Of a DNA stretch of 45,464 nt, positions 18,546-26,368 are shown in pieces (the first letter of the stretch is position 1; each line of letters begins with the position of its first letter). The notes below the pieces were generated by a model, which was given only the letters and a program-made list of their open reading frames with translations, made no database searches and had not been told where the DNA came from. The position numbers and the translations under genes are program-made. Origin of the DNA: Planctomycetota bacterium (GTDB lineage Bacteria > Planctomycetota > MHYJ01 > WSZJ01); NCBI GenBank assembly GCA_021413805.1, contig JAIOPR010000052.1, forward strand, positions 1-45,464, read 5' to 3'.

Positions 18546-19826
18546 TTACCTGAAATACTTCTCAATCCCATGCGAGAGCGCAAACGCGTTCGGCTTCCCG
18601 ATGAGCCCCTGTACGAAATTCCCTATGGGGAAGCGCCGGCCCGGGTCGAACTCCGCTTCGAAGTCTCTTCGATTCGACTGGATCATTTCGGCGACGTAAC
18701 GCCCGAGCGCGTCGGCCCATGCCAGCCCCGTGGCCCCGGCCATGAAGGAGAGCGTCGGGTCAGCGGTATCCCGGGCCGCGAGGGGAAGGAAGTCCTTGCT
18801 GACGCCGATGAGCCCGGGCCAGAAGTATTCGATCTCGACCGGCACATGCGGGAATCGCTGGCCGAGCCACGAGCGCATCTTCCGGAGAATCCGGGGGGCC
18901 ACCGCCCGCTCCTTGCCGTAGGTGTACAGCAGGCTCGCAGCCCCGATGAGAAGACGGTTGCCGCCGATGACGCGGAAGTACTGGTAGATGAGGTCCGTGT
19001 CCCACACCATCAATCGCGCTTCCGGGAAGATCGCTGCGACTTGCGCGTCGCGGAGCGGGGCTGAAACCGCGAGGAAGGTCTGCACGTGGTAGACCTGCCT
19101 GGGAATCACGTCGACTTCCGGCAGGAAGCGGTCGAGGCAGAGCACCACGGCGTCGGCCCGGACGGTGTGCCCGTTCGCGGTCACCTGCCCTTTCCCCGCG
19201 GCCGTGACGCGAGTCTGTTCATGGATCACGACGCCGGATTGCAGCAGGACATCACGCATCGCGCGGCAGTACCGGTGCGCGTTGATGCCGAATGTCCTGG
19301 AATATCGCAGGCCGCCGTGCGATCCGTTCGACCCGAGAAGCGACGTCAGCGACTCGCGGTCGTGAAGAGTGCTTCCGTAACCGAAGGCCTGCCTCGCGGC
19401 GTGCTCCGCCTGCACGACCGCCGCTCCTTTCTTCGACGCGGCGAGAAACAGCGAGTCCTGGACCTGCAGGTCGCAGTCGATGCCAAAACGCCTGATGTTC
19501 GCGAGGATCGCTTCCACTCCCCCCAGCGCGAATTCCCAAAGGCGCTTCGCTACCCCTGGCCCAAGATTCCGGATGAGGTCGCACAACTCCATTTCGGAAT
19601 CCGGCGTGACGAATCCCGACGATTTCCCGCTCGCGCCACTTCCGCACCGGTCTTTCTCCAGGAGGACGACCTTGCGGCCCTGCTTGCCCAGTGCCTGCGC
19701 ACAGCTGAGGCCAGCCACGCCACCGCCCACCACCACGACTTCGGTCCGCGCATCCTGCGCCAGCGGCATCGGCGGCGATTCCTGCGGTGCCTGCTCGTGC
19801 CAGAATATCCGTGGCTGAACTCTCAT
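18546..19826 (-). CDS. FAD-dependent oxidoreductase (DAO/PuuB-like)
   Basis: A 426-aa member of the D-amino-acid oxidase/glycine oxidase-like flavoprotein family. The dinucleotide-binding motif VVVVGGGVAGLSCAQAL near residue 30 and the following GSGASGKSSGFVTP loop resemble gamma-glutamylputrescine oxidase (PuuB), as does the FWHEQAP start. A C-terminal SFMAGATGLAWADALGRYVAEMI is the FAD-cap motif. Its ATG overlaps the stop of the homospermidine synthase gene by 4 bp (ATGA), so synthesis is coupled. The pairing suggests an amine or polyamine substrate, possibly homospermidine or a derivative (inference). An alternative is a general amino-acid oxidase. Confidence 0.85.
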   Translation of the reverse strand: MRVQPRIFWHEQAPQESPPMPLAQDARTEVVVVGGGVAGLSCAQALGKQGRKVVLLEKDRCGSGASGKSSGFVTPDSEMELCDLIRNLGPGVAKRLWEFALGGVEAILANIRRFGIDCDLQVQDSLFLAASKKGAAVVQAEHAARQAFGYGSTLHDRESLTSLLGSNGSHGGLRYSRTFGINAHRYCRAMRDVLLQSGVVIHEQTRVTAAGKGQVTANGHTVRADAVVLCLDRFLPEVDVIPRQVYHVQTFLAVSAPLRDAQVAAIFPEARLMVWDTDLIYQYFRVIGGNRLLIGAASLLYTYGKERAVAPRILRKMRSWLGQRFPHVPVEIEYFWPGLIGVSKDFLPLAARDTADPTLSFMAGATGLAWADALGRYVAEMIQSNRRDFEAEFDPGRRFPIGNFVQGLIGKPNAFALSHGIEKYFR

Positions 19827-21250
19827 CGCACGATGACGTTCTTGAACTGCCAGGGGTCCGCTTCATCGAGATCTTCGGGAAACAGCGTCCCGCGATCCCG
19901 AAGCGGCGTCCAGTCGGTGTACACGCCGGTCACCGGCCCAAGGTACGGGCGCTGGACTTCGAGGCAACGCCGGAAGTCCAGGTCGTCAGCCTCGACGATT
20001 CCTGCACGCGGATTGTCGAGCGCCCAGGCCATCCCGGCAATGACCGCAGAGGTGACCTGCAAGCCCGTCGCGTTCTGGTACGGGGCGAGCCGTCGCGTCT
20101 CTTCGATCGAGAGTCGTGAACCGTACCAGTACGCGTTCTTCGGATGGCCGTAGAGGAGCACCCCGAGCTCGTCGATTCCGTCCACGATTTCGTTCTCGTC
20201 CAGGATGCGCCCGGTCGATTGCCGCTTCGAGCCGCTGCCGAAGAGCTCGTGAAGCGACAGCACCGCGTCGCTGGCCGGGTGATATGCGTAGTGGCAAGTC
20301 GGCCGGTACGCGACGTGCCCGTTCTCCCGCACGGTGAACCAGTCGGCAATCGAGATCGACTCGTTGTGAGTGACGAGAAAACCGTATTGCGGACCGGGGG
20401 TCGGGCACCAGCTTCGCACTCTCGTGTTGGCGCCAGGACGCAGGAGATAGATCGACGCGCCGCAGCCGGCATCGTGAAGCCGGCCGTCGGGCGGAAGTTC
20501 CTTTTCGTGAGTCCCCCAGCCGAGCTCGGCGGGCTGAAGCCCTTCCGACACGAATCCGTCGATGGACCACGTGTTGATGAAGGTGTCGACAGGCTTCGGC
20601 GTGCGGGACCGCTGCGTATCGCGCTCCGCGATATGGATTCCCTTCACTCCCGCGCGCTGCATCAATTTCGCCCATTCGGCGCGGGATCCCGGGACGACGG
20701 AACCCAGGCCAGTGGCGGCGGCGACGTCGAGAAGTGCCTGCTTGACGAACCACGAGACCATTCCCGGGTTGGCTCCGCAGCAACTGACGGCGGTGGGACC
20801 TTCCGGATGCGCTCGGCGTTGCGCGAGCAGCGCTTCACGCAAAGCGTAGTTGGATCGCTGGGCCACGGTGAGCGATCCGTCCGTGTAGAACCCCGGCCAC
20901 GGCTCGATCACCGTATCGATGCAGAGCGCGTTCGCTTCGCGACAGACCTCGATTATCGCGGTAGACGAGACGTCAACGGAGACGTTGACCACGAACCCCT
21001 GGCCAGGCCCGGCGTTGAGAAGCGGCAACAGCACTTCCCTGTGGTTGGCGCGAGTCAGCGCGGTTTTCGCGAAGCGGACGCCCGTTTTTTCTGCGAGCCC
21101 CCGGTGGCAATCGTCGGGATCGAGGACGGTGATTCTCGCCGGATCACATTCAAAATGGCGAAGGAGGAGCGGCAGAGTTCCGCGACCGATCGAGCCGAAC
21201 CCGATCATGACGATGGGGCCATCGATGCGGCCATGGATCTGCGGGGGCAA
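19823..21250 (-). CDS. hss: Homospermidine synthase
   Basis: A 475-aa enzyme of the saccharopine-dehydrogenase-like homospermidine synthase family (usual length about 470-480). It makes sym-homospermidine from putrescine in an NAD-dependent reaction in the cytoplasm. The N-terminal Rossmann motif is [20 protein letters not shown]. Other family-typical segments are [41 protein letters not shown] and [16 protein letters not shown]. The start codon is TTG at 21250 with AAAGGAG 7 nt upstream. It follows the DoxX gene by 35 nt and overlaps the FAD oxidoreductase start, giving a DoxX-hss-oxidase operon. Confidence 0.9.
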   Translation of the reverse strand: MPPQIHGRIDGPIVMIGFGSIGRGTLPLLLRHFECDPARITVLDPDDCHRGLAEKTGVRFAKTALTRANHREVLLPLLNAGPGQGFVVNVSVDVSSTAIIEVCREANALCIDTVIEPWPGFYTDGSLTVAQRSNYALREALLAQRRAHPEGPTAVSCCGANPGMVSWFVKQALLDVAAATGLGSVVPGSRAEWAKLMQRAGVKGIHIAERDTQRSRTPKPVDTFINTWSIDGFVSEGLQPAELGWGTHEKELPPDGRLHDAGCGASIYLLRPGANTRVRSWCPTPGPQYGFLVTHNESISIADWFTVRENGHVAYRPTCHYAYHPASDAVLSLHELFGSGSKRQSTGRILDENEIVDGIDELGVLLYGHPKNAYWYGSRLSIEETRRLAPYQNATGLQVTSAVIAGMAWALDNPRAGIVEADDLDFRRCLEVQRPYLGPVTGVYTDWTPLRDRGTLFPEDLDEADPWQFKNVIVR

Positions 21251-21285
21251 AGGGCACTCCTTTCAGCCCATGCCGGGCGCTTCTG

Positions 21286-21747
21286 TTACAGGCGGCGGTC
21301 CAGGCTCATCGGCCCCGGGCCGACCCAGGTGAGAAAGAGCGCCATGCCGAGCATCGATACGTTCTTCATGAACATGATCTGCTGAATCTGCGCCGCCGCG
21401 GGGTCCGCGACTGCCCAGAAGTTGTGCATCACGAGGGTCACAGGGACGAGGAAGAGCACGAGCAGCCAGGCGCCGATGCGCGACTTGTAGCCGAGGGCGA
21501 TGCTGAGGCCGCCGAGGAAAGCCAGGATTCCCGAGAACGGCACGAGCACGTTGGCCAGCGGAACTCCGTGTTCCGCAGCGCTCGCGATTGTTTTGGCCGT
21601 GAAGTGCCCGGGGGCGGCGAGGATAAAGATCGCCGCGAACAGGCAGCGACCTGCCGGCACGGCGAATCGCGCGACTCGGTCAGCCCACGCGTGGGACCAG
21701 ATTCCGCGGTCGGCGGCGACGGGGGCGGCAACGGTGAACGTGTTCAT
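21286..21747 (-). CDS. DoxX-family membrane protein
   Basis: A 153-aa integral membrane protein from the Met at 21747 (CGGAG upstream); the upstream part of the ORF is non-coding. It has four predicted membrane helices, including [57 protein letters not shown] and [15 protein letters not shown]. This is the pattern of the DoxX/DoxD family, small quinone-associated or redox-related membrane proteins. It is the first gene of the operon with homospermidine synthase and an FAD oxidoreductase, and it has its own sigma-54-like promoter about 40 nt upstream of the predicted leader end. Confidence 0.9.
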   Translation of the reverse strand: MNTFTVAAPVAADRGIWSHAWADRVARFAVPAGRCLFAAIFILAAPGHFTAKTIASAAEHGVPLANVLVPFSGILAFLGGLSIALGYKSRIGAWLLVLFLVPVTLVMHNFWAVADPAAAQIQQIMFMKNVSMLGMALFLTWVGPGPMSLDRRL

Positions 21748-21798
21748 GACAGCTCCGATTTCAGCGGGTGGTTCGGGGATCTCGAAGGCAGCTTCAGA

Positions 21799-21814
21799 TG
21801 CAAGGCTTATGCCG
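21799..21814 (-). promoter_or_regulatory. Putative sigma-54 promoter for the DoxX-hss operon
   Basis: The minus strand reads CGGCATA-AGCC-TTGCA, with GGCAT and TTGCA intact and GG-N10-GC spacing. The predicted start is near 21788, leaving a leader of about 41 nt before the ATG at 21747. It faces away from another such site at 21944. Confidence 0.6.
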
Positions 21815-21943
21815 GAGCTTGCAAGGCGCGGGGGACGGTCCTTCGCAAAGCAGGTCTCCGATTGCAGGTAGAACTTTCCGATTCGATGCCGAAATTCGGG
21901 GCACTTCGACTCCGCCCCCACGGTTCCACACGGGGACCGGCCC

Positions 21944-21959
21944 CGGCACGCGGCGTGCA
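21944..21959 (+). promoter_or_regulatory. Putative sigma-54 promoter for the alpha/beta hydrolase
   Basis: CGGCACG-CGGC-GTGCA has a complete -24 half (GGCACG), the invariant GC and a GG-N10-GC spacing. The first T of TTGC is G, so it is weaker than its divergent neighbour. The leader would be about 57 nt to the ATG at 22027. Confidence 0.45.
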
Positions 21960-22026
21960 TACGAACCCCGTGGAGATGCCGCGGCCCTGCCCTTCCCCGC
22001 TACCCCGCAATCAAGGAACGAATCCG

Positions 22027-22866
22027 ATGCGCACGATCACCACCGAGGACGGCACCGAGATCGCGTACAAGGACTGGGGCAAGGGGCAGCCGGTGGTGCT
22101 CAGCCACGGCTGGCCGCTCAACTCCGACAGCTGGGAGTCGCAGATGTTCTTCCTGGCCGAGAACGGGTATCGCTGCATCGCTCACGACCGGCGGGGCCAC
22201 GGGCACTCGACCCAGACATGGCACGGGAACGACATGGACACGTTCGCCGATGATCTCGGGACGCTGATCGAGAAGCTCGAGCTCAAGAAAGTCGTGCTGG
22301 TCGGATTCTCGATGGGCGGCGGCGAAGTGGCCCGCTACGTCGGCCGGCACGGCACGAAACGGCTGGCGAAGGTCGCGCTGATTTCCGCCGTGCCGCCGCT
22401 GATGCTGAAGTCAGCGGCGAACCCGGGGGGCGTGCCGATGGAAGCGTTCGACCACCTCCGCGCCGGCTCGCTCGTCAATCGTTCGCAGCTCTACAAGGAC
22501 ATTGCCAGCGGCCCGTTTTTCGGGTTCAACCGGCCCGGCGCGAAGATCTCAGAGGGCACGATCGATGCGTTCTGGCACCGCGGCATGCAGGCGGGCCACA
22601 AGAACACATTCGATTGCATCAAGGCCTTCTCCGAGACGGACTTCACCGCCGACCTCCGCAAGTTCGACGTGCCGACGCTCATCGTGCACGGCGACGACGA
22701 CCAGGTCGTGCCGATTGACGCTTCCGGCAGAGCCTCCGCAAAACTGATCCCGCACTCGGTCTTCAAGGTCTACCACGGGGCGCCGCACGGCCTCACCGAT
22801 ACCCACAAGCTCCAGCTCAACGCGGATCTGCTCGAGTTCGCCCGGTCGGCCAGCGCGTCGGGATAA
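22027..22866 (+). CDS. Alpha/beta hydrolase, non-haem chloroperoxidase type
   Basis: A 279-aa hydrolase, the usual length of cofactor-free haloperoxidase/esterase enzymes. The start is ATG at 22027, with AAGGA about 10 nt upstream; the ORF track start at 21424 is read-through over the DoxX gene. The oxyanion segment is [13 protein letters not shown], the nucleophile elbow [14 protein letters not shown] (Ser), the acid [14 protein letters not shown] (Asp) and the base [10 protein letters not shown] (His), so the catalytic triad is complete. It is expected to be a cytoplasmic esterase or peroxyacid-forming perhydrolase. It diverges from the DoxX-hss operon across 279 bp containing two sigma-54-like sites. 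Confidence 0.92.
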   Translation: MRTITTEDGTEIAYKDWGKGQPVVLSHGWPLNSDSWESQMFFLAENGYRCIAHDRRGHGHSTQTWHGNDMDTFADDLGTLIEKLELKKVVLVGFSMGGGEVARYVGRHGTKRLAKVALISAVPPLMLKSAANPGGVPMEAFDHLRAGSLVNRSQLYKDIASGPFFGFNRPGAKISEGTIDAFWHRGMQAGHKNTFDCIKAFSETDFTADLRKFDVPTLIVHGDDDQVVPIDASGRASAKLIPHSVFKVYHGAPHGLTDTHKLQLNADLLEFARSASASG

Positions 22867-22939
22867 GTGCGCTCGGCCGCATCAGGCCGCCCTGTCACCA
22901 GGCAGAGGCTGGACTCACGGGTTCGGGCCGTCCCGGGCG

Positions 22940-23545
22940 CTACTCGACCATCGGCCCGGGAAAAAACATCGGCGTGTCTTCCATCTCCTCGAACTGCGAC
23001 TGGCCGGGTTCGCGGCCGCGCACGAGTTCCCGCATCGCGGCCACGGATTCCCGAACTTCTTCGCCAGCGGCGAAACCAAATTCGCGCGCGCCCTGAAGCG
23101 CCCCGCGGGACACGGCGAACACGGCTTCCGGAACGCTCAGGCCCAACTCGCGAGCGCCCTCGGCCGCGCCGGCGACAAGGCCGTGCGTGGCGGCCCCAAT
23201 GCTGCCGCCTGCCCGCCCGATCTGGCGGATCACTGCCCTCGAGCTCACGGCGAGCGTGGTGAAGGCGGTATCCGGCAGGGCCTTCCGGCCGCGCAGCACC
23301 CCGAGTGCGATCCCCCGGGATGCTTCGACCGCATCGTGCCCCGTGGTGACGACGGCGCCGATCACGCCCGCGATGATGTCCACGAGCAGGTCGCCGGCCT
23401 CAAGCGCTTCATCTCCGGCTTCCTTCATGAATTCTGTCGTCGAGTCGACGACGGCCTTGAAGAGATCGCCGGTCTGGAGGAAGACCTTGAGAGCTTCTTC
23501 CTTGAAGTGCAGGGGGCCCAGCCGTTCGTCAGGGAAGTCAGTCAT
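22940..23545 (-). CDS. Unknown protein of repeated amphipathic helices
   Basis: A 201-aa protein starting at 23545 with AAAGGAGA upstream. No family is recognised. It lacks a signal peptide and is a chain of Ala/Gly-rich amphipathic helices, with segments such as AGDLLVDIIAGVIGAVVTTGHDA, GGSIGAATHGLVAGAAEGARE and SVPEAVFAVSRGALQGARE that resemble one another at an 11- to 22-residue spacing. Such composition fits a membrane- or polymer-surface-associated protein (phasin- or apolipoprotein-like), which is a guess. Its upstream region carries a sigma-54-like promoter and a dyad, and the NtrC-type activator is the next gene upstream on the same strand. Confidence 0.75.
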   Translation of the reverse strand: MTDFPDERLGPLHFKEEALKVFLQTGDLFKAVVDSTTEFMKEAGDEALEAGDLLVDIIAGVIGAVVTTGHDAVEASRGIALGVLRGRKALPDTAFTTLAVSSRAVIRQIGRAGGSIGAATHGLVAGAAEGARELGLSVPEAVFAVSRGALQGAREFGFAAGEEVRESVAAMRELVRGREPGQSQFEEMEDTPMFFPGPMVE

Positions 23546-23577
23546 CCTGGTCTCCTTTTGTGATGAAAGCAAAGGTT

Positions 23578-23593
23578 CGCAAAAGCCGTTCCC
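23578..23593 (-). promoter_or_regulatory. Putative sigma-54 promoter for the amphipathic protein
   Basis: The minus strand reads GGGAACG-GCTT-TTGCG, with the GG-N10-GC pair and TTGC intact but a weaker -24 half. The predicted leader is about 22 nt and contains the AAAGGAGA site. Its position directly downstream of the sigma-54 activator gene strengthens the case. Confidence 0.5.
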
Positions 23594-23652
23594 GCGAGCG
23601 CTGGCAGCGCGTCGAGTGCGGCGACTCATGGAAGCGTGCGATGCGCAGTATT

Positions 23653-23667
23653 GGGTGACTCACACCC
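23653..23667. promoter_or_regulatory. Minor dyad GGGTG-N5-CACCC
   Basis: GGGTGACTCACACCC has 5-bp arms around 5 nt. It lies about 93 nt upstream of the predicted transcription start for the gene at 23545 and resembles the stronger dyad at 23686 in its GGTnAC and ACC ends. It is a possible second enhancer site. Confidence 0.3.
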
Positions 23668-23685
23668 GGAAGCTCCCCCCGCGGT

Positions 23686-23700
23686 CGGTCACATTGACCG
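23686..23700. promoter_or_regulatory. Candidate enhancer-binding dyad
   Basis: CGGTCA-CAT-TGACCG is a perfect 6-bp inverted repeat with a 3-nt centre. It lies about 126 bp upstream of the predicted start of the sigma-54-like promoter at 23578-23593, the classical distance for an upstream activating sequence, and only 46 bp past the end of the NtrC-type activator gene. Confidence 0.5.
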
Positions 23701-23745
23701 GGACTCCTCTGGGCGAACTCCGGTACAGGCACTTGTTACCGAGTC

Positions 23746-25182
23746 TCAGGACCCAGGAGGCGAGGCGGGCACATCGAGCGTCCCCCATTGCTTCAACTTG
23801 TTGTACAGCGTCTTAACGCCGATCCCCAGGATGCGCGCTGTCGCCGTCCGCTTGCCGCGGCAGGATCGAAGCGTCGCCATGATCAGGGCCCGTTCCATTT
23901 CGGCGAGCGTCATGCCGATGGCCACCGGGATGCCCTGCGCGCCCCCTGCGACTGTCGGCACCATCGGTTCAGCGGATGCAGGCGCCGCCGGGGCAGGCGA
24001 AGGCGCCGTTGCCGCCGGGTGACCGGCGGACTCCGGTATCATCGACAGGTTCCCGGGCTCGATATCCACGTCCGCCAGGATCCACGCTGCCTGCACCACA
24101 TTGCGCAGCTCGCGAACATTGCCGGGCCACGAATGCGATTCGATCCGCGCCAGCGATTCCGGCACGAAACGCTTCACGACCTCCTTGTCACAATTCATCT
24201 GCCCTAGCGCGTGCTCCGCAAGGAGACGCACGTCGCCACCGCGCTCGCGAAGCGACGGCATGCGGATGTGGAACCCCCGCAGCCGGTAATACAGGTCCTC
24301 CCTCAGCTTGCCCTGTGCGATCGCTTCGGCTGGCTCCCGGTTCGTCGCGGCGACGATCCGGACGTTGACGTCCGTCTCCTTCTCGCCCCCGATCCGCAGG
24401 ACGCGCCCCGTCTCGAGGACTCGCAGCAGCTTCACCTGCAGATCCGGCGACATCTCGCCGATCTCGTCCAGCAGCAGCGTCCCGCCGCTCGCGCGCTCGA
24501 AGTAGCCGGCGTGGCGCTGGGTCGCGCCCGTGAAACTGCCTTTCTCGTGGCCGAAAAGCTCGCTCTCGATCATGGAGGAGGCTACGGCGCCGCAGTTGAT
24601 CGCGAGGAAGGGCCCTTCGGCTCTCGGGCTCATGTCGTGAAGCGTCATCGCGGCCAGTTCCTTGCCCGTGCCGCTTTCCCCGGTGACGAGCACGGTGGCC
24701 TCCGTCGGGGCGACGCGGGAAAGCAGATCGTAGACTTGCTGCATCGCGGGGGAGCCGCCGATGAGCCGCCCGAATCGCCCGAGCTGCCTCAACTCGTCGC
24801 GCAGTTCGCCGATTTCCCCGCGCAGCCGGAGCGTGCGGTGGACGCGCGTCAGGGCCCGACGGAGGGCAACGGTGGACACGGGTTCGTGCAGGACGTCGAT
24901 CGCCCCGGAGCGCTGGGCGTCGAAGGATTCCTTTCCCAGGGGCGCGAGCGCGACAGCCTCCATTCGGGGAAGGCCGCTTATCTCGCGGACGAACTCCAAC
25001 CCGTCGCCGTCCGGGAGTTGCGGGTCCACCAGGACGGCATTGGGCGCAAACCGTTCGAGGGAAGCCCTGGCCGAACTCAGCGATCCCGTGACCGAGACCG
25101 AGTGCCCCTCTTTTTCCAGCGCCATGCCCAGGTCGGTGCGCCTGGACTCATCCGCCTGAACGACCAGGATACGCATTTTCAT
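23746..25182 (-). CDS. NtrC-type sigma-54 activator with degenerate receiver domain
   Basis: A 478-aa enhancer-binding protein: receiver (1-115), AAA+ (about 140-365) and Fis-type helix-turn-helix (about 435-475). I choose the second of two adjacent ATGs (25182), which has GGAGG 5 nt upstream. The AAA+ core is complete: GESGTGKE Walker A, GSFTGA loop for sigma-54 contact, LLLDEIGEM Walker B and WPGNVRELRN sensor II. The receiver keeps the phospho-acceptor (VLVDPQLPDGDG, Asp53), but the acidic pocket reads VVQADE, the conserved Thr/Ser is Ala (VALAP) and the conserved Lys is Glu (LHEPV). Phosphorylation control is therefore doubtful. No partner kinase is adjacent. It probably drives the sigma-54-like promoters nearby. 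Confidence 0.93.
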   Translation of the reverse strand: MKMRILVVQADESRRTDLGMALEKEGHSVSVTGSLSSARASLERFAPNAVLVDPQLPDGDGLEFVREISGLPRMEAVALAPLGKESFDAQRSGAIDVLHEPVSTVALRRALTRVHRTLRLRGEIGELRDELRQLGRFGRLIGGSPAMQQVYDLLSRVAPTEATVLVTGESGTGKELAAMTLHDMSPRAEGPFLAINCGAVASSMIESELFGHEKGSFTGATQRHAGYFERASGGTLLLDEIGEMSPDLQVKLLRVLETGRVLRIGGEKETDVNVRIVAATNREPAEAIAQGKLREDLYYRLRGFHIRMPSLRERGGDVRLLAEHALGQMNCDKEVVKRFVPESLARIESHSWPGNVRELRNVVQAAWILADVDIEPGNLSMIPESAGHPAATAPSPAPAAPASAEPMVPTVAGGAQGIPVAIGMTLAEMERALIMATLRSCRGKRTATARILGIGVKTLYNKLKQWGTLDVPASPPGS

Positions 25183-25535
25183 CATCACCTCCGTCAAACA
25201 CGCTCCATCGCCTGGCGGCGGAGAAGCGCTTCGCACCGCGTCGCGAACGCGGTGGACACGAGAATTTTACTTCGAGAGTTGAGGGGGTGGACTTTCGATT
25301 CGGCGCTCGGTCAGATTTTCCGGGAAACCCCTAGGGGTTCGACTCCCTTGATTCGGGGGGTTGCGCGCTTCGGACGCACCGCCTCGAAATCAACGTTGAT
25401 CCACTACTGGCAAGCGGGCTAGTGGAATAGAGGAGGAATTTTTCGGGGAGCGGACCCGATGGTTATTCCGGAGGGAGTGTCGTATTTGTTATCCGCGGTG
25501 AGACAAGTCCCCTGGACCTATGCCAAGGAGGGTTC
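25183..25535. other. Intergenic region with two perfect palindromes
   Basis: 353 bp between the divergent activator gene and the three small genes. It contains the 14-bp palindrome at 25326 and a 12-bp palindrome, ATCAACGTTGAT (25389-25400). CCACTA-N13-TAGTGG follows at 25401-25425. No sigma-54-like site with correct spacing was found on either strand. An AGGAGG at about 25431 has no ORF of note behind it. Confidence 0.55.
25326..25339. promoter_or_regulatory. Perfect palindrome AACCCCTAGGGGTT
   Basis: A 14-bp self-complementary sequence in the activator upstream region. A sequence sharing 14 of 15 bases of its left side (TC-GGGAAACCCCTA) occurs near 28977, in the gap upstream of the GAF kinase gene. 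Palindromes of this CCCCTA type resemble sites of NarL/FixJ-family regulators, one of which is encoded at 26535, but that link is inference. Confidence 0.45.
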
Positions 25536-25808
25536 ATGTCGCTTCACGAGATACTGTTCGTCGGAGTGGACTGCAGTCGTGAACGGGTCAGCGCCGTGCT
25601 CGATGTGCTGCGAACCTATCCGGATGCGGACTTCCGGATCTGCCAGGGAAAGCTGACCAAGGGGCGCGCGCGCCTGGATCTCCGCTTCGCCGGCCGGCGC
25701 AACTTGATCCACGACGCGCTTGCGGAAATCCGCAATCTCGGCGCCGGGGTCGAGATCATCCCCACCATGGAGCCTGACCGCCGGGTTGCACTCGGCTCCA
25801 CCATTTAA
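25536..25808 (+). CDS. Small protein, first of a diverged tandem pair
   Basis: A 90-aa soluble protein with AAGGAGG before its ATG. The predicted order is strand-helix-strand-strand-helix-strand (HEILFVGVDC, VSAVLDVLRTY, ARLDLRFAG, LIHDALAEIRNLG, VEIIPTM), a ferredoxin-like or ACT-like layout. It aligns without gaps over about 75 residues with the next gene (shared RE, R-C, DL, N-I and IR positions), so the two look like diverged duplicates. The function is not recognised. It opens a three-gene operon that diverges from the sigma-54 activator gene. Confidence 0.8.
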   Translation: MSLHEILFVGVDCSRERVSAVLDVLRTYPDADFRICQGKLTKGRARLDLRFAGRRNLIHDALAEIRNLGAGVEIIPTMEPDRRVALGSTI

Positions 25809-25834
25809 AGAACCCTTGCGAGCGGGAGTCCACC

Positions 25835-26104
25835 ATGCCCACCTGGAAAACGAGTTTCATCCGGATCGTCGGCGGTCGAGAACACCTCGACGCCGCGATG
25901 TCCCTGATGCAGGAGCACCGGGACGTTCGGCACCGGGTGTGCGGCGACTGCGTGGAAGCGACGGGACCGGGCATCGACCTGGGAATCTCCGGGCACCCGA
26001 ACCGGGTCGATCACGTGATCGAGACGATCCGGCTGCTGACTGTGAGCGTGGACCCTATCCTGGCGCCGCCTTTCCGCTACTTCGTGCGGTCGGGAACCGC
26101 GTGA
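25835..26104 (+). CDS. Small protein, second of a diverged tandem pair
   Basis: An 89-aa paralogue-like partner of the preceding gene (26 nt apart, GCGAGCGGGAG upstream of ATG). The layout is the same: KTSFIRIVGG, LDAAMSLMQEH, GIDLGISGH, VDHVIETIRLL, then a different C-terminal tail (APPFRYFVRSG). It has two cysteines close together (RVCGDCVE), absent as a pair in its neighbour, which could bind metal. Its stop overlaps the GTG start of the zinc-ribbon gene (GTGA), so all three are probably translated together. No family is recognised. Confidence 0.8.
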   Translation: MPTWKTSFIRIVGGREHLDAAMSLMQEHRDVRHRVCGDCVEATGPGIDLGISGHPNRVDHVIETIRLLTVSVDPILAPPFRYFVRSGTA

Positions 26105-26331
26105 AACAGAACACTCGCTCCTGCTCCAATTGCGATGGGTGGGGATTCTGGTACCCCAACTCGACGAATGAGGAGATCAACTGGAACATGGCCGCGCGCG
26201 TTCATCCGGACGAGGGCTTCCTCGGCACTCCCGGTTTCCTGACAACCCTGAGCATGCGCCAGCCGGTCCCTATCCGCTGCCCCGAGTGCGGCGGCAGGCC
26301 CGGCAGCAAGTCGCCCCGGCTCCGGAGCTGA
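26101..26331 (+). CDS. Small zinc-ribbon protein
   Basis: A 76-aa protein starting at GTG 26101, inside the stop of the preceding gene (GTGA). The ORF track places it in a longer frame from 25720 that overlaps its neighbours; the overlap start is more credible. Two CxxC knuckles, CSNCDGWGFW near the N-terminus and RCPECGGRPG near the C-terminus, are about 50 residues apart. They match a zinc-ribbon with a long insert rich in Asn, Trp and Pro. The knuckle sequence CxxCxGxG resembles DnaJ-type zinc fingers. The function is unknown, perhaps linked to its two coupled neighbours. Confidence 0.72.
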   Translation: MKQNTRSCSNCDGWGFWYPNSTNEEINWNMAARVHPDEGFLGTPGFLTTLSMRQPVPIRCPECGGRPGSKSPRLRS

Positions 26332-26368
26332 GAACTGATCGCGCGGGTCCAGCCGCGCCGGCTCAAGC

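Noticed and set aside
25401-25425. TGGCAAG upstream of the three small genes as a sigma-54 -24 element
   Set aside because: No GC or TTGC at the correct -12 distance.
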